Part shown: positions 62,320-64,000 of the stretch, piece by piece
How positions within the stretch are numbered: the first letter of the stretch is position 1
How the letters are laid out: the number at the start of each line of letters is the position of its first letter
NCBI RefSeq assembly: GCF_019393635.1
Contig: NC_057862.1
Location: 416,499,669-416,563,668, forward strand
DNA length: 64,000 nt
Direction: 5' to 3'
Origin: Dromiciops gliroides
Taxonomy: Eukaryota > Chordata > Mammalia > Microbiotheria > Microbiotheriidae
Notes under the pieces: generated by a model
The model's input: only the letters and a program-made list of their open reading frames with translations
What the model was told of the DNA's origin: nothing
Database searches by the model: none
Position numbers and translations under genes: made by a program

Positions 62320-63715
62320 ATAACAAGGATTTACCATCCAAGATGAGTAAGGAAAAAAGGCAGCAACTAGCTTCCCTGAATGAATCAAAGTCATCTGACC
62401 CAGATTAACTACATCCTTAGGTACTGAAAGAACTGGCTGATGTGAATTCTGAGCCACTGGTTGTCAGCAATTATGTGAAAGAACATGGAGAACAAGAGAG
62501 ATCTATGAAAGGATGTATGCTGTCTGGAATTTCAAAGGGGTGTGGGGTGGGGGAATAGCCTACAACCTATAGGCCAGAAAGCTTGAGCTTGATTCCTGGG
62601 AAATTTTTAGAAGATCATTAAAAAGGCAGGTGAACCTTTATAAAAGGAAGAGGTGATTGCAAAGAGCCAATATGGTTTCAAGAACAGCTCATGCCAGATT
62701 AATCTTGCTTGGTTTTCTGTTAGGGTTCTAGAAAGGTAGATCAAGGTAATGTTGTAGATGGAATTTATCCACATTTTAGCAAAGCATTTGTTATCTCATA
62801 CGATTTTTGTGGAAAAGATGGAGATGCAAACTAGATGACAATACAAAATGGATGAATCTGGAGCTGGTTGAATGACCAGCACTGGTTAAATGTCACCCTG
62901 GCAGGAGCTTGACTCTGTGCTGTTAAAAATTTTTATCAGTGATTTGGATAAAGGCATAGATAGAAAGCTTATGATGCAAATGATACAAAGCTTAGAGATA
63001 ACTAAGTCACTGGACAAGAGAGTCAGGATACAAAAACCTTTACAGGCTAGAGCACTAAGATGAATATAATAAGAGATTCAATAGGGAGAAATGTAAAATT
63101 TTATACTTGGGTCACTCAAAAAAACCCCAGCCAATTGCACAAGTACAAGATACAAGGGAAGATGACCACATAGAAGTTTGTCTAAAACTATTACATTGAG
63201 AATCAAATTATTAATTAAATATTAAATTTAGAGCTGCAAGGGATCTTAGCAGTCATTTAGTCCAATATTTTTATTTTGCAAATGAGGAAACTGAGTCTCA
63301 GAGATGGTAAATGGCTTGTCCTGGTGGAAAAGCCGGGAATTAAGAACTCATATCCATTGAATTGAAATTCGATACTTCCACCACTGAACCACAGCCTTAA
63401 GATGAGGATTTTAGTGGACTGAAAGCTCAATATGAGTCCATTGTATGATATGGGAACCACAAAAAAAAAAAAAAAGAAAAAAAAAAGGCTTGTGATTGGG
63501 CTACATTAAGACAAGCATAGCTTCCAGGAAGAAAGAGCTGGTTCTTTTTTCTGTGCTCTGATCTGATAAGACCACATCTGTAAGATTATGTTCCATTCTG
63601 GGTGCTTTAGCTCAGAAAGGACATTAATACATTGACATGTCTAGAAATAGGACAACCAAGAAGGCAAGAGGCTCTGAGTCCAGGTCATGTGAGAATAGGT
63701 GAAATGTATGAAGTC
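62320..63715 (+). mobile_element. CR1/L3 LINE with reverse-transcriptase remnants, sense
   Basis: Ordered L3 phrases: aggtactgaaagaactggct, cctataggccagaaagcttg, cagctcatgccagattaatc, ttatccacattttagcaaag, tttttatcagtgatttggat, ttcaatagggagaaatgtaa, agtggactgaaagctcaata, gttccattctgggtgcttta. Corresponds to much of the RT domain and 3' region. Decayed, with an inserted MIR-like SINE at 63215-63405. Confidence 0.85.
63215..63410 (-). mobile_element. MIR-like SINE inserted in the L3 LINE
   Basis: agagctgcaagggatcttag, aaatgaggaaactgagtctc, accactgaaccacagcctt. L3 sequence resumes directly after it. Confidence 0.75.
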
Positions 63716-63929
63716 AAGTCGATCTCACATTAGTATCACTAAGTCACCTTCTTTGTTGCTTATACTTTGCATATGTAGACATCTGAAATCACAGACTTTT
63801 GTTTTACCAGTTCCTTTCTTGGGTTTATTTCTACTGCACCTCTTCTTATGTTATAAGCTCACCTCCAGTATCTAGCTTGGTGAACATAGATCTGGGCATT
63901 TTTCTCTCTCCCCCATTCCTGTTGATTAT

Positions 63930-64000
63930 TTTTTTTGGTGGGGCAATGAGAGTTAAGTGACTTGCCCAGGGTCACACAGCCAGTTAAGTGTCAAGTGTCT
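63930..64000 (-). mobile_element. Marsupial CORE-SINE, antisense, cut by window end
   Basis: ggggcaatgagagttaagtg through gacttgcccagggtcacaca to the last base. Confidence 0.93.

Noticed and set aside
56480-64000. Further SLC7A9 exons
   Set aside because: I looked for the expected preceding segment (KFGWAQKIS-like on the - strand) and did not find it. The interval is repeats and unrecognised intron.

Overview
The window is nuclear DNA from a marsupial. It carries spliced vertebrate genes with GT-AG introns and is saturated with a short tRNA-headed CORE-SINE whose units start with a gcagctaggtgg head and contain the MIR core gctgtgtgaccctgggcaag. It also holds marsupial-type LINE-1, an RTE (BovB-like) LINE, and old CR1/L3, L2 and MIR-like repeats. 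This mixture is characteristic of marsupial genomes. I cannot fix the species; an Australian lineage is a guess.

Gene layout. Positions 737-52406 on the + strand carry TDRD12 (Tudor domain containing 12), the germline piRNA-pathway protein. Thirty coding exons are visible. All have GT-AG borders and compatible phases, and together they encode 1280 residues plus a stop. Only the very short first coding exon (about 8 residues in the human protein) appears to lie upstream of the window. Domains run in order: Tudor domain 1, a DEAD-box-like helicase core with degenerate catalytic motifs, a CCCH zinc finger split by an intron, a second extended Tudor domain, a CS (p23-like) domain and an acidic Ser/Glu tail. 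A likely 3' UTR ends near an AATAAA at 55126.

Tail to tail with it on the - strand is the last coding exon of SLC7A9 (56410-56474), the light subunit of the b(0,+) cystine and dibasic amino-acid transporter. TDRD12 next to SLC7A9 in convergent orientation is the arrangement known from human chromosome 19. From 56475 to the window end is one long SLC7A9 intron filled with LINE and SINE copies.

Introns. TDRD12 introns hold five antisense L1 pieces or piece clusters, a sense L1 with 5' UTR, ORF1 and 3' end but no ORF2 (37425-39600), a sense L1 3' end (41225-41350), several L2 and L3 fossils, one LTR-like relic (23305-23670) and more than twenty SINEs, many with perfect target-site duplications.

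No unrecognised gene system was found. The observations most worth a second look are a two-template insertion inside a SINE at 29780-29834 copied from the same gene's intron 2.3-2.5 kb away, a 93-bp-arm inverted repeat in the presumed TDRD12 3' UTR (53722-54015), two local duplications (43331/44109 and 57971/59336), and the loss of the ATP-binding motif in the TDRD12 helicase core.
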